A stretch of 64,000 bases of DNA from Channa striata (GCA_033026295.1 CM065175.1:24842437-24906436); one strand, 5' to 3'; shown: positions 28,501-43,500, counted from the first letter of the stretch. Notes: generated by a model from the letters alone, not told the origin. A program made the numbers and translations.

Positions 28501-31500
28501 AATGGGTTGAAAATAATGAAAATATCTAATGCGGGCTACAGAACAAACTTAGAGTTAAATAAATTTTCTGTTTATCATAACAGCATCATTATGGCGGCTT
28601 AAGCTTTGATGAAGAGATGTTGCTCGTGTGTGTCTGTTCCACGATCTGACACGTGTGACACACCCTCATTTACGTCCATCTAACATCGTAGGGATTTTCA
28701 TCTCCTCGACCATTCGCATGTCAGCCTTCCCAACAGCCTCTTTTATTTCAGTGTCTGTGATCAGATGTCTCTGTAAGAAGCATTACCTTCCAATATATCT
28801 CTATGAAGCAGCTTCTCCAATTAGTAGATTTGCAGTTGTTTTTCTCTTTTACTGCTTTGACCAGTAGCTAGAATTTTTTTTTTTAAATCAAAATGATCTA
28901 TTATCAATATTCGCAGCATTAACACCAGGATGTAGAGCAGCATATTTAGCGGTGATTGTGACGAGGTGAGTCGGGCCCCTGCATTTCGCTGTCATGTATC
29001 TATTTTCTGTCGGTACCTCCGCCCCATCGCAGACATCGTGCCAGGTCATTGCCCGTGCCAAGAGGAAGTATGCACACGGGGGGGTTCCTGTCGAGGTTGG
29101 CCTTATCTGGAGCAGGGCGACAAATATCACAGCACAATGTGTAACACAGCCCACCCGAGGAAACAAAGCCACAGACTTCAAATCCATTTTGCAGTGCAAC
29201 TCGTGAAACTACAAGTCAATATCAACGTCTAGTTGTGCGGTCTATTTCAAGAGACACATTTTGCCCGGCGGTTATTACCTCTCTTTGTTTTGATTGATAA
29301 AAAATTGAGGCAATTTTTGAGAGCCTGACCAAGTAACACGTCTTCAAGACCAAATAGAGGAGGCCAGGTGATGTTTTTTTCCACAAATGACGACTAATAT
29401 GTTGTTTTCCAACCCACGTAATCACGTAATCATACCATTTTACCACCCCTGAATACGCAGGCCAAGACGTAATGAAAGTGTTTATGTACAAAACATAAAG
29501 TGCGCTTTACCATGTCGCGCTGCACAACAAAGGACGTGCTGCTTCGAAAACTAATAAAAACAAATGCAATTTTACCAAAAAGTAAATAGAGTGTTTAAGT
29601 TCCACCATGTTGGATGTTATCACAAACTAAAGACAGCGCGAGGACACAAAGCAAGTGGCCGGGAGGTTTGTGGTTTTGTAAGTCTCGTGAAATAATTCAT
29701 CATTAAAAAGCAGTGCAACGTCCACGTTTCGATAACGTTGCGATAATGTCAAATATTATCAAAAGTGCAATATTCTCTGTACCTATGAAGTCCAGGATCC
29801 AGCCCACGGTGCCGTCTCCTCCACAGGTCAGTACTCTGAAATCGGGAACATCTCTGAAGAAGTTCAACCTGTCACAAAGACAGTCAGTGGGAAACACGTT
29901 ATTTCGCTTCATCTTTAACCGCACGATTATGCGTTTTGCAGTCATATACAGTCATTTTACTTTCAGCCGGCCCAGGCTTGCCACCGGTGCTCAGACTGGG
30001 CTCTGCTTCCCATGTAGCTGCTCATTTTTATTTTAACAGATTACCTGTAATTAATAGTTTTAAAGCAAAGTTGCTGTCTTGTATCACAATAATTTACACT
30101 CAATATTGTACTTATTGTTGTCTCGTAATGGGTTTTTTTCCCGATCATATTACAATTATTAGCATTTGGTTCTAAAAATGGCAGATTTGTTTGGATGTTT
30201 AAAGAAACGAAGGTTAAATGAAACCCCTCATGCTCAGGCCCAGCGCGCGGAGCAGGATCCCGCTGCATTTCTGAGCGCCTTGCCAGAACATACGGCTGCA
30301 TTGCAAACTCTCTCTAATCCCACAAAATAAGCCATGTTGTATTGACAATTACTCATTCAGTGAGCTAGCCTGCCTGTTCGGGGACTAATTGGATCATGAC
30401 AGGCAATGTTCAGTCCAACTTCTTCCGTTCCTTCACAATAACAAAGCCCTAACTGAATGAGCCAGCCTCCGAGCGTCGTATGGCGGGTAAATGATTCGCT
30501 CAATTACTCTCCAACTGGGACCACAAACCATATTAGACCAAAACAGACGGCCGCAAACATGAAAGGCAACTTTGGGGATATGTAAATACCAAGAAACAAA
30601 CACTTAATTTGCTGTAATTGCATTAGTCAGGCTGCTAATTGACAACAGTGCGTGCGGCTGCCTTGGTCTGCAGTGTCTGACGGTGACCGCTCACCTCGCT
30701 AATGTGCGCTGCAGTGCGCACACTTGGCAAAATACTAACGAGGTTACGGTGGGACCAGGTCATCTGGAATGTTCTCAGCTCTGAGGAGAAGATGCGGGTT
30801 CAGCTCCGGACAGAAAGCGGGACATCGACAGCAGAGTGACAAAACAGCCGACGCGAGGTTGGTCAGTCCTCAAAAACTTCAAGCTGCGTTGGCACAGAGT
30901 GTGACCCGAAAGCTGCCAGCCCAAGTCTGGTGGAGGTTTCTGTACCCTGCGTGTGCTGGGCTTATTTATTTTTCATAAGCCAGAAAGATTCTGTTTTCAG
31001 ATCTAATCAAAGCCAAACAATGTGGCGGCACGGCGACGAGGCGTTCCTGTGTGTCTAAATGCTGCTGGACGCAAACGGCAAAGCGAAGCGAGTCTTGTGC
31101 ATGTAAATGATCTATTCATTTTCTTAATCACAGATGTGAACCGTAGGAAACCCAGTGGCGCCCACACCTACAGCATGCGGTGAGCTGCTCGTCTGTATGC
31201 GTGATCACATGTGGTATGGCGAGAGTCTCGCCCCCCCTCTACCCGTCAGTCATCGGTGTCATCGGCTTCCCTTTCTCGCACGGGCTTATGCATATGGAGC
31301 CGCCGCTCGTCCGAGGCCACAGCGCGTCCAGGCGTCTCCAGGATTTCACCTCATTTGGGTCTGTGCTGTGTTGGGGGACTGAGTGGAGGCTCTAATGCTA
31401 CAGGCCTCTCTTGCATGCGATGGCGGTTATTATATGCGAGCTTCAAGCGAAAAATAACAGGATATTTGTAAACACAGGCTCATTATCTGACATCATTTGT

Positions 31501-34500
31501 GTGGTAACTAACAAAAAAAGTATTTTTTGTGTTAAACATGAGAATAATGCGAACTTTAAATGCAATATGTCACTTGCAGCATCATCGAAAAATACTAAAA
31601 TTAAAAATCCGCACGCTGTGTTCCATGCGTTTGTTGAGTCATATTAAAGAGGGTGAGTTTCACTTCCATTCCGATTTATGTTTGAAGGTTGCTGTTAAGA
31701 TCTGTTTTCAATTTTACACGACATTTTACTTTTTTCTGTTCATCAGTGGAAAAAAGGACAAATTATACTGACCATGATTCAATACTGCAAAAAAAATATT
31801 AAAAAGCTAAAGAATTTCCAGTGGGAGTGAAAACTTTGACCGGCACTGTATACTGAGAAAATGTTTTCTTTTTTTACTTTAGCTTTGCCCTCTGAGTCAT
31901 AAAGCAGCATTTAATCTGATTAATTGCTAATGTACTTTTTAAACTCAGAGCCCACACGTGTGAAACTGTGTAAAAATACACTTTAAATGGTTCACAACCC
32001 CAACAATAAAAAATTACAGAAATACACGTATATGCTTTCAGAGCGAAGTTGTCAAACGAGTCGGATGAGTTGTGCGACTGTTCCACGCTTCAGCATGGTG
32101 AACTAGCTCTACCTACCCTGCCATGGGTCCATTCTTGGCCAAGTTGTACACTTGTCTCGGGTTCAGAAGATACTGGAACTTCCTGTAAATCCTGCAAGAG
32201 CGAAGATGCAGAAAGATCATCAGACGCTCATAATGCAAACGTGTGACTCAGAAATGACAGACTGGGCTTCAAGATGTGGACACAGTGTCCGAGTTTGTGC
32301 GATAAACGCTGACACAGACCGACGTCCGACCGGAGTGTGACACGGCAGTGGCCTGGGCGGCGGGGTGGGACATACCCAAAGTCCCCTTGAGGAGAAACCA
32401 TTAGAAAGACTAATTCATTTTAATTTCAATTTCATTATATCAACTGGCTGAAGTCATATTTTGATCTCATAATTTAAACAAATGAAGGCCGGCGTAATAA
32501 GGAGTGAATGAATATGTTTCAGTAATAACCCAATTAGCCCTGGGTTAAAGAAGAGGGGCCGGCGAGCGACACGACAGCGAGGAGGAGGAGAGGGTGTGTG
32601 TGTGTCGGCGCTGACGGCAGAGGCGCCAGCGGTTCAGCTAAATGTTCTTGTGTTCTTATTTCACTAAGTGAGCCCAAAGCACTCGGCAGCCGGGGGACAC
32701 GCCACCGCCGCCGCCGCCGTCTTGCCTCTGCGACTGAGGAGAGGGGCTTCACAGGCCTCTTGTAGCATGTTGAGACAGATTGTGTTCTTACCTCTCTCCC
32801 TGCTTCCCCCCGCTCTTCGGATTGACGAACACTAGCAGAGGATGAGTGCCCTCTATTGTTGTGATCTGAATGGGAGATGTCAAAACAAACCGCTGGCGTT
32901 TAGAGACGGCAGGATGCTTCACAGGAATTCACTTTCAAGCCACATCCCCTGTGACATTTTATTGAGTACATACAGCTCTTCCAAGCAGTGCCAGTCATCG
33001 GATGCGTTTACTGCACACACGGCCCACTGCAGCGCTCCTGTTACCTGCCTCTCCCTGCTCCTCTGCCCGAGTGCAAATTTAATCTCGTGTTAATTATAAT
33101 AGGTAATTATGAGGCGAGCAGGGATAAAGTCACCCCGAATGAAATTCAAGCCCAAATCTCTTAAAATAAATCACGTCAGTGTCCCGTTTAAGTAGACTTT
33201 TCAGTTTGATGGAGAGACTTGACATTATGGAATCTAATATATAATATTCAATATGATATCTGCAATAAAAAGGCCACATTTTTTAATTTCCCCGGCCTTG
33301 GCTCAAGCCGTTCGTACAGTAAATACAGTAAAAACAGGACTGTTTTAGAAAGGCAAGTATTTTTCTAAAGGCACAAAGTTCTCTACACTCGTCATCGTTC
33401 CTTTCTGTAATATGTTTTGCCAACACGTACGATGTGAACCTGATATCTCACGATTTACGTTACAGCCTCGGCCTGTCGCTCTTTCTAAAGCTGTGGACAG
33501 ACAGAGCCACGTAAACAAGCTTGAATCCGGCAGCCCCTGTTTGAACTGGCCTTCCCGCAGTTAGTCTGCAGCAGCTCGCCCTGTGCTACCCCTGACACAG
33601 ATGAAGCGCTTAACTCCCCCTGTCTGCTACCCCAGCAGGCCAAGGGTGAATTAATGAGCTCCCTGTCCAGTCCGGAGTGATCCATTACTTCCTGTAATTA
33701 TAAATAATAATCTTGATTATTACGCTGGTTAGCTGGCGAGAGGCATAGACGGATGTGCCTGAGATATGATTCATCACATTTCTCTCTACGCCACGCGTAG
33801 ACCAGCAGTCGCCACAGACGGCGGCAGGTTTCCATCGCCAGCGTGCTGGCTGACAGATATTAGAGAGACTCAGGCCGGACCGGGCTCTGCTGCAGGACAG
33901 TGATTACTAGCAGGGCCCCATCATACAACCCAAGACAAAGTGCGGAGGTTCATTTCAAAACACGAGACGCAGCAGTGATGAATAGACACGCTCTCGTGGA
34001 CGTCCAGCTAATGCACAAACGGTGGACAAATACTAAATGCAGAACAGTGGGAAAACTGTGGCAGACTGAATTACGCTGGCTTCCTGTTCAGCTTGGAATC
34101 AAATTTAAGATTCTGTTGATTACTTTTAAACCCACTGGCCTCACTTATGCGTCAGATCCAACCTCTTATTCTGCAACAAGATCCGAGGGATCCTGACAAC
34201 CAAGCCTTGTAAATAATGTCTTGGGCCGAGCTTAAACTAAGAATGATTATGCTTTTATTCTCTCAGAATAGCATCAGAATAGCAGAGTTACACTTTTTTA
34301 GCTGAACGGTTTATGCGGATCTTCAAAGATGACGATCTATTACATCAGATGCACTTTTGGCGTTTTTTTGCCCCTCGTGAAGCAACATGTAATAACTGGT
34401 GACTTGTTTTATGACATACACCTTCAAAACAAATATATAAACATAGAATTAAATGTGTTACCTTGTGAAAGGCCTGATACAATTTGTTGAGGCTGCATAT

Positions 34501-37500
34501 TGATTTTAGGAAAGCCACCTAAATTGTTATATTACATAAATAGTGAATTAATCAAGTGTGTTTTTACCTGACCCCCGTCCATTTGAATTGTAACTTTTTA
34601 TCTGTGAGATTAGTGTGTAAAGTCGAGATATTCAGTTTGGGAACTGCTGTACCACAACACATACGCTGCATTAAATAGAGTAAATAAAGCAGCAATGACA
34701 CACTGACGTTAACTCCGATCCAAGTGTCACCTGCAGTCCTTGGCCGTCCACCGTGACGGAGTTTGCTCTCTGCATCTTCCCCCGGCTCGACTGGCTGGAC
34801 CGCGAGTCCTTCCTCAGTGTAGACTGCCTCTCCTAGGGCCAAAGGTCAACAGTGAGGCTGTAAGGGAAGCGTCTTTCCGGAGAGGTGATTTCCAACGTTA
34901 AGAAAATGTTACATTTTACAGATGTGAGGCAAACTCTCCGAGATCAATTTAAAGAGTTATGACAAATAAAAAGTACTGTTGTTACTTTATTTGGCTCTTT
35001 TGTGTCATAGCAGCAGCAGCAGTATTTGAAATGGACTTTCTGGCACGACCTCGGCCAACAAAGTTCAATGTAGCACCAGACTGAATTTTGTTCCTGGCGG
35101 CGTGAAGAAGGCTGAGGGAGCTGTAATTTCCCGGCAATTAAGGAATCATAAATGTTTCCTGGAAAAATATTTAAACTGGTGTTACTGAGAGGAAATGTTT
35201 GGTTTAAATCACACTAGCAGGATGTACAGATGAGCTGCTGTAAAAGCAAGTGAACCGTGTGTGACTCTCGCTCTCTGTGCCGCGGTTGACGTTTGGTTCC
35301 GAATGTGGCTGCAGCAATATTTTTATGTTGCCTTTCTGGTCAACTTCAAAAACATCTTCTAAAATAGACTTATAAAAAATGAGAAAAAGTAAAGCTTTGC
35401 CATCTCAGAGCTCGGTGGGAGAACCAAGGCTGATGATTGCATCCTCAGACAACACAGCGTCAAACAAGGCCGAGCTCACTCAGCCACGGGACCGCCGGCC
35501 GGCGAAGAGCGAAGTCTTACCAGGACGACGGGGCAGATTGAGTTGGGGGGCAGGATGTGATCCTTCAGGGGTCCGCAGTCACACTCGGGTTTCACATGGG
35601 AGGCACACTTGTTATGGAGCTGGAGGAGGTGGCAGCCCGTCATTAGCAGCCAAACTTGTCTCCATAACAGAACATGTTTAAGAGTGTGTTTTCAAGTATA
35701 CGTTTGAGATGTATTTGCATTACATTAGTCACCGTCTGCGCTTCGTTTTCTATTAACTTACAACGACAAACAAGTGTTTCCTGGGTGTAAATTGGTGGCA
35801 TAACTTGCGAGGTATCAGAGGTGCAAAAACGAAACCCTAAACAACACGAAGCAGTGGGAATATAATGAGGAGGTGGCTGCCTCTCCTCGGGTGGCGGCTT
35901 ACCGTGATTTGACACCACACACAGTGGAGCCCAGTCAGGCCCTGGTAACACTTAATGGTTTTGTGACACTTGTCACACTTGGTGGGGCAGTTCCCTTCTA
36001 CCCAGAAATGATGCATTACCTGCGGAGAGAGGCATAGACATCATACAGGGAGGGAAAGAGGTGAGAAAAGAAACACGGTGCAGAAAAACAAGATATATAC
36101 AAAAACATGTCACACAACAATTAAAGAGGGAAGAGGGAGAGAAAACAAGCAAGAAGGAAACCGAGAAGGAGAAAGAAAGGGAGGCCGCACAAATGGTGCC
36201 GCCCGTGCCTGCGTCTTTAAGCCGGGCTTGTGCTGCTAATTATCGATGCTTAGTAGCAGACTGAGTTGTTTTAATTGCGTTAGTGGAGGAGAAGCTCTCG
36301 TGCTAAGCTCCGTGGAGCATCGCCGATCCAAGCGTGCCGACTGGTAAACACTTCAATTGGACGCACCTCTGTGTTTTTCTTGGACTTGACATAGGTTTTG
36401 ATGCAAGACGGTGGAGCCCGAGCCACGCAGCGCTCGTGGACGGTGTACTTGCAGACTAAGGAAACAGAAGAAGAAAAAAACAACATTTCAAGACCTTCAA
36501 GGCAAAAGAAAAAAGTTTTCATACGGTTACAGGTGATAAACACAGTTCAGATTTCAGTGTTTAGTGCCAATACTGAAAACAGTTTATGAGCCAACGGAGC
36601 TGAAACACCTTTAATTTCATCAGACATTTCAAAAGAGATTTTTTAGTCGACTTTGATGCGACTTTCCTTCACATGATTTTGTATATTAATACTAATTTTC
36701 CAGCCATTTGCAAAATGACGTCCAGTTCAAGAAGCATCTGAAACAGGTCGATGTTTGGCCATTCACAAACTTTCGTCCATTGATGAGCACTTGTCGTGTG
36801 TCTCTCGCCATCTTGCCGGTCGAACCCCCGTTGGTGACTTTTCCGCTGATTCAGCACGTTGAACTGGTGTCACTCCCGACGGTGAGACACAACACTTGGA
36901 TTGTCTTTTAGCTAAGCAAACCAGCGCATGACACCCGTACAATCTGTAACTGCTCATCAGATCTCAAATGGACGAAGCTGTAAGCGCTAAAGTTAAAAAT
37001 GTGAAGTTATCACTGCTTAGTGTTTCTGCTGTTCCACATCTTCTGCTTTCTCCTCCTTTATGTGGGTCATATGTGTAATTAGAAAATAGTAAATGATTTT
37101 GAAGTTTATTACATTAGATTGTCACCCCTTTATTTTGTTAGCTCACACCTAGAAAGTGTGTCACAGCCGTTATTACAATATTGTACTTGTTTTACAAAGT
37201 TAATTGGAAGCTGTAATATAAAGTGGGTTTGTTTTCTATAAAACATTTTTGTTCCCACAATGATCTAAGGGCTGCAGCAAACCAATTCATTCATCAGGGA
37301 ACTAATGGCGACAAACACCAACTATTGCATTGCCTCACGTCGCCTCATGTTTGGGTCTTGAACCCGCCGTAAAGATGACGGCTGACAGGCACGTGGAAAG
37401 TTTTGCAGTTTGTAATGATGCATGTGAAGGACTCACACGAGCAGCACAGGCCCTGCTTGCCCAGCCCAATGAGCATGTTCAGACACAGGTTACAGTAGGC

Positions 37501-40500
37501 TGGCTTGTTGAAGTGTTTCAGTCTCCACACGTGCTGCCCGTCGTCTTTCACATTCTGCAGCAAGAAAAATACAACAAATCAAAGTTATTATCTGCTCATT
37601 GCATCATTGCAAGTAATAAAATTACAGTCGCTGGTCATTGGTTTAAGATTTGCCTGATTTGTCATTTGTCTTGTTGGTGATTTCAGTGGTTTTATTTGTA
37701 TTTCACAGAGGGTGGACAGGTCTCTGTCGTCTCTATGCAGAAATATTCATTCATAAAAAAAGTCTTCTGCAGGGGAGTCCTGCTAAAACCAGGGAAATGC
37801 CTCCATCTAGTGGACAGATTATGAACAGTCCGGGATTTTTATTGGCTTGAGAGAGTCGCAGGTAAATGTGAGGATGTTCTCAGGAAACCACTGGGGAGAG
37901 TGAAGACGGAGCTAATGAGACGATGCATGAATTGTGTCATCATAGCAGTAATTATTTTATGACTAAGTCAGGGTAACACTGAAGCTAATAACTGAGGGGA
38001 GAGTGATAATCTTTCTGACATCGTCGTTTTTTCCAGGTTGGTGTAGCAAACAGTACAGAAGCATGTATCTGAGATTAACCTTCTGAACGGTTTAATGGCG
38101 AGCACAGCGGCGAGCTTTCGTGTCTGAATACCGAGTCATTTATGATTACCACATGACATGTAAATCATAGAGTACTATTAAAAATAACTCTAGGCATTTT
38201 ATTCAACATTTAGCAGCATTTACATTTTAACACACACACGGCGTCGGCCTGTCTGTTGCTCTTCTAGTTTTATCTTTAAATAACAAACTATTAGCAGAAT
38301 CCCCAGATATTTGTGCGTATTTATGGTTCCTACAGGATTAATTTTAACCAATGTTGTGACCACTAGGCTTTTCTTCTAATGTTAGTAGCAGGTTACAATG
38401 TTTGGTTCATAATAAAATATCTCACATGGTGGAATTTTGTTGCTGAATTTTGAAATGTTTTTTCCAACTTTTCAATTGCAGATACATGCTACGAAACAAA
38501 AGATCCTAAACAAAACTGTTCACTTCAGTGGTTCCACGGTGGCGAACGAGCTACCGGACATGCAAGGTCAGGCCGAGTCTGGTGGACAAGTGCTGCACAG
38601 CTGTAAAGCTTCCTCATCACGTTCTGATTCGTTTGACTGTGTAAACCATGTTCTCTGAAAAGGTATTTTCTTCTTCTTCTCCTCACCTGTGGATCAGGTG
38701 AGCGCCTTGCATGGCAGCCATTAAATAACTGGCCATTTACGTTTAAGTTTCAAATTGAATTTGTCTGGTACTTTGGTTTAGAACCAAATACCTGCAAGTA
38801 AAAGTTACGGTTTTTAGTGAAACTTAGCCAATGTTGGAACGCTGACACATCATAGTGAAACTCGTTAGCAGTGTCGACGTGAGGGTTCCACATTTCACGT
38901 TGGTCAGCTCGGGCTGCGTTAAAGTGCCCTGTAAATGAAGCCGAGTTCATTTAAGTCTGTAGCTTTGACCAGACAAGAAGATCCTTGCAAATAGTGAATG
39001 GCTGTAAACATGCGGCGCTGTGACACAGACACAGTATTAATAAAACTAGTTGCAGGTTTTCCACTATTATCAAACCACTATTAACGTCCTGCATGTGGAT
39101 TGTGTGCGGACTCACCGTCTCCAGGCCCAGCAGCACCAGCAGCGGGATGGTCGTCATGCCTCCTGAATCCACTCCTCCAGGGACACGGTGCCATCGTGAT
39201 CGTAGTCGATCTCCTGCATCATCTCCTGAAGGATCTATAAACCCGAAAAATGAGTCCAAGACAAAGACGTGGTATTTAATGGTATTTATGTATTGATCGT
39301 AATCTATTTATTTAGTTCACTCTCAAAGTTTTAGAATTTAAAGATATAATATTTATATTCTATTTCATCATGTTCATTTATTATCAATGTATTTAATATA
39401 ATGTAAATTAGTTTAGGTGTCTATATCAAGCAGAGTGTAATAAAATAAAATAAAAGTCAAACTAATACTGGAGCGTAGACTTCGGTCTACTTTTAAAAGA
39501 CCATCCCCAGAGGCAAACGTTGGTTAGGGATTTTTTTTAGCTTGTGTCTGGCAACAACCCAAGAGGTTTGCTCCCGATCATCAGGTTCTGTTTACTGTGT
39601 CAAACGCCTTTCTTACGTACTGGTTTCAGCTCAGTCACATCCCATTCCAGGTACTCGGCAACATGCATCATCTGGGAGATAATGTGCTCCAGCTCCTGCA
39701 GCGAGAGCGCAGACAGTCATTACGGGCACAGAAATACTGTATTTACCTTTCTGTATATTGCAGCCTTACAAGTTGATGCCACTAAATGACTTTGGCATGA
39801 ATAGACTGATAAACAGCGTGTAATAGCAGGTTGGGGACGTCATTCTTCCACACAGAGGAGCTCCGGAGAGAAAACAAAGCCAGGGTGGGAAGCTCCCCGA
39901 AGCTGACGGTTTAATTACAATGGTTGCTTTTCCAGGGGGCAGGAGGGGGGTGACATTATCCAGTGGCAGACTGAATCACTATGATGCACTTTGAACTTCT
40001 GCAATATAATATGTTGAGTGTCAGTGAGAGTGTGTGAGCCTAGAGCTTAAAGGTTTGGACGATCACAAACCATTTTCACTAAAATTATAAAAACAGGTTG
40101 GGCCACAATAAATGTATGTCTCTGCTTGACTTTGGCAAAATACAAAGTTACCTCCAGCCACTTCCAACCCCTCCCTCCCCTCCTCCTCCCTCCCTCCTTC
40201 CCTCCGTCCCTCCCTCCTCCGTCCTTCCCTCCCCCTCCCTCCTCCTTCCCTCCTTCCCTCCCCCCCCTCCCTCCTTGCACTTTCCGTACATACGCACATT
40301 ACGACAAGTGCTTTTTCATTGATAAACATGCACTGAGTTTTATTCTTGTTTTCTCTCACTGAGCCATTCATTTGCTTGTGCCACATCCAGATTACACGAG
40401 TTTGCACATAGATAAAAACAGACAAATTGTTTAAAAATATGTACCAAATGCAAAATTAGCCCAAACAAGGTGCTATGGTTATCATATATCGTATACATTT

Positions 40501-43500
40501 AACTACAATTACTCATTTAATTATGTGTGAGAGCAGCATTTAATGCTAACCCACTTATCAAAAATGATGTAGACATTAAAAGAGAAACAATGTTTCTCTT
40601 TCTTAGAGCTGATTCATCTGATTTCACTCCTACTATTAGAAAAAATTAAAACATTGTAGAAAGAATTTGGCATTTGAAATATTTTTCCAATAACAAAACC
40701 TGTTTTGCACTTCACAGCACTACATTTTCAGAAAAAAACAAACAGAAAAAGAAAATCAAGAGGAGACACAATTACCGAGCTGTCCAAACACCCGTTTCCA
40801 TCTGTGTCATAGAGGCGAAACATAACTGCGGAGAGAAAAACAAATCCACAGTATTAACACACTGCAGGCTCCGTCCTGAAACGAACATTGAAGCTGCTGC
40901 TTCGGGCCAGAAAAAGTCACAGTACAAATACGGGGAACACTGAAGTTTACAGCAGTCAGCACGTGAATGCTGCACGTTTCCCTGAGTTATCACTCAAAAG
41001 CAACGACAATAACGCTGCCAGTGATTGTTCCTCCAGCATGACGATGATTTGATCATAACGCTCAACAAACAACACGAGCTGTCTGCAAATCATGTATCAC
41101 TGACGGCGACACTCAAAAGATGCTCCTAACCTACATCCGCCCCAGCCCCACCTCTGCCTTGACCTCCAGGCGAGTGCGGTCGAGATGTGGCAGAGAGCGG
41201 GCGCTGACGTCATAAAGACTTGACGTCAGATGGCGGTTGGTCAGGCCACTAACGAGGAGCTAATTGGCCGTTTCCTGAGGGAATGTGACCTTTGTGGGCA
41301 AGAGGGAGGGGGGAAGTGATGCGAGGCGGGTGTTAGCTGGTGAGTGGAAGTTAATGGTGTCACACGAAAGGGGATTGTGGTGACTCAAGAAGGCACCAAA
41401 ACAGAAATAAACTGCATAAGTTAATAAGAGTTTTTAACTCCTGCCTGCAGTGTAAACGGGTTTGACAGGGAAAGAAAAATCTCGTAAATCACCTGCTAAA
41501 TTTCATTTGTGATCACACGACAAAAGCCAAAGTTAACTAGTTCTAGTCAAAACTAACAGTGTCTTGACGAGTGGCCGCTAAATCCAGGCGTTTCACCACC
41601 TAAAATTAATTATAACTGTGTTTTTAGGCAGCACAGTGCTCTCCAAGTCGAACCTGTACTGAAACTACTCAAGTATGAATTATCAATAAGAAGAGAAACT
41701 GTTTCCATTTGTACTATGAATATTCAGTGTTAGAAATGTTTGACTAAATTTAAAGATATTTGCTGTGTGTTAAAATAAGTTTAAACTAAAGTATAAATTT
41801 AATCACTTGATAACTAAACTAGATCATGAGAATTCATGAGATTTGGTCACTGTGAACTAATCTGACTAATTTTGACTCTTGTTTTCCACAAACAGTACAT
41901 ACTTTTTTGCCTTTTTAATGTTTAATGTTTTAATGTCTTCTTTTTAAAATCTTTGTCCATTGGGAACCCAAGACTGGCCACCAGAATGGTGTTGACAGCT
42001 AAATGGGATCTGATTTCGAAGGCTTCACATGTGATCATCAGTGCCCCATGATTCATTATTTAACCTAAACTGACACTAAAACCTTTTTCTTGCTTGTTGA
42101 ATTTCATCTTCAACTCATTTGCAAGTCAGCCATGGAAGATTTATTCAACTACCAGCTCAAAGGTGCAACATTTGTTCGAGGCACTTGTACTTCACTTCAC
42201 CCTCTGGCCTCTCTATGCTGGTCATCTGTGGCCACTTCACGGCCTTTGGTTTGGACCATTTGTGGTGACCACAGTGGGGCCAAGTGCCAATTATTAATGG
42301 AGCCAATGATTGATATATTTAAAGAGCTACAGTTGAGATTTTAAAAATCTGAAAAATATCCATTTTTGGAAGTTTTATTCCATTTGCATTAACAGAATAA
42401 TTAACACAGGCCAGAGGGTTAAAGGGCTAAAATTCTGAATTTGAATGAAATTCTGGTTTTCATGACTAGGCCCAGTGGAAATTTAAAAAATCAAGTTTGC
42501 AAAAGTGGAAAAATCTGTTAATATCGATTAATTTTGTAGCATTTGGGGAATGCAAAAAGGAGGTGGCCATTTTTGGCCACGAGCACGCTGAGTGGGAGCT
42601 TTGTCCACTTTGTTTTCTTTGCACAAAAATAACAATGCATAATAATTTCTTGTCGTTGTGAATCATTGACATATCTCTAGTAACAATACAAAAAAGAGTA
42701 GCACTGAGAATATAAATTATGATCATTTTTGAAGTTCTTTTTCAACAATGCATTGTGCAAATACATTTTTCATTTGAAGGGTTGAAAAATTTAAAAGCAA
42801 AGGAGATTTTATATTTACAATAAAAGTGCTTCAAAAACTGATATTCATTGAAAACATTATGCATTGAAAGCAACAAAAAACCTTAAACATTTAAAAAATT
42901 ACAGCCTTAGTTTGCTAAATGAATGCATAGAGTTTTAAAAATGGACAAAGGGTTAAGAACTTCAATGTTATGCCAGTTTTACTCCACCACGATTTAGAGA
43001 GAAATATTTAGATTTTCCGACATTTATTAGAAAGTTTTAGTCACTAAAAATAGAATCAGCTCTGGATTATCAGTAGAAGAGTTATCGCCACCTTTACTAC
43101 CTCAGTCATTTTAAGTCTCTAGCTTGCAGACATTTCTTGGACCCTGATTAATTATTTGAAAATTTGTTTCATGTTAGCAACAGCATAACAAAAATTCAAT
43201 AGAGTTTAAAATGTATTAAAATCTAATGTTTGTCTCTTTTGAATTTGAGGACATATTGCTAATACGTCTGAGTATTTAGTTTAATAACTTGGAATATTTG
43301 TATATAGCATCAAAGAAAATGATGCTTGACACTTTTTTTTAATCTGGGGGTTGATTCTGCCTTATTTTGTGTCGTCTGAAGTTACCGAAATGTATTTTTA
43401 AAAAATAAATGCATGGAACACAACTAGGATGTCGATGCAGACATTTGTGTGGTTTATCTTGAATTTTTTTCTTCGTTGTTTCTTCCAGATAATCCTGGTA

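Noticed and set aside
27861..28529. 222-codon open frame on the plus strand, the longest in the window
   Set aside because: Its C-terminal half is the antisense of dgkb exon 18 and its first half is low-complexity hydrophobic sequence from an AT-rich intron.
40047..40425. Gly/Arg-rich and Pro/Ser-rich open frames on both strands
   Set aside because: Pure translation of the polypyrimidine tract.
42090..42344. 84-codon open frame in intron 5
   Set aside because: Composition looks almost coding, but no splice context, no recognised motif, and it is antisense within an intron. A blastp search would settle it.
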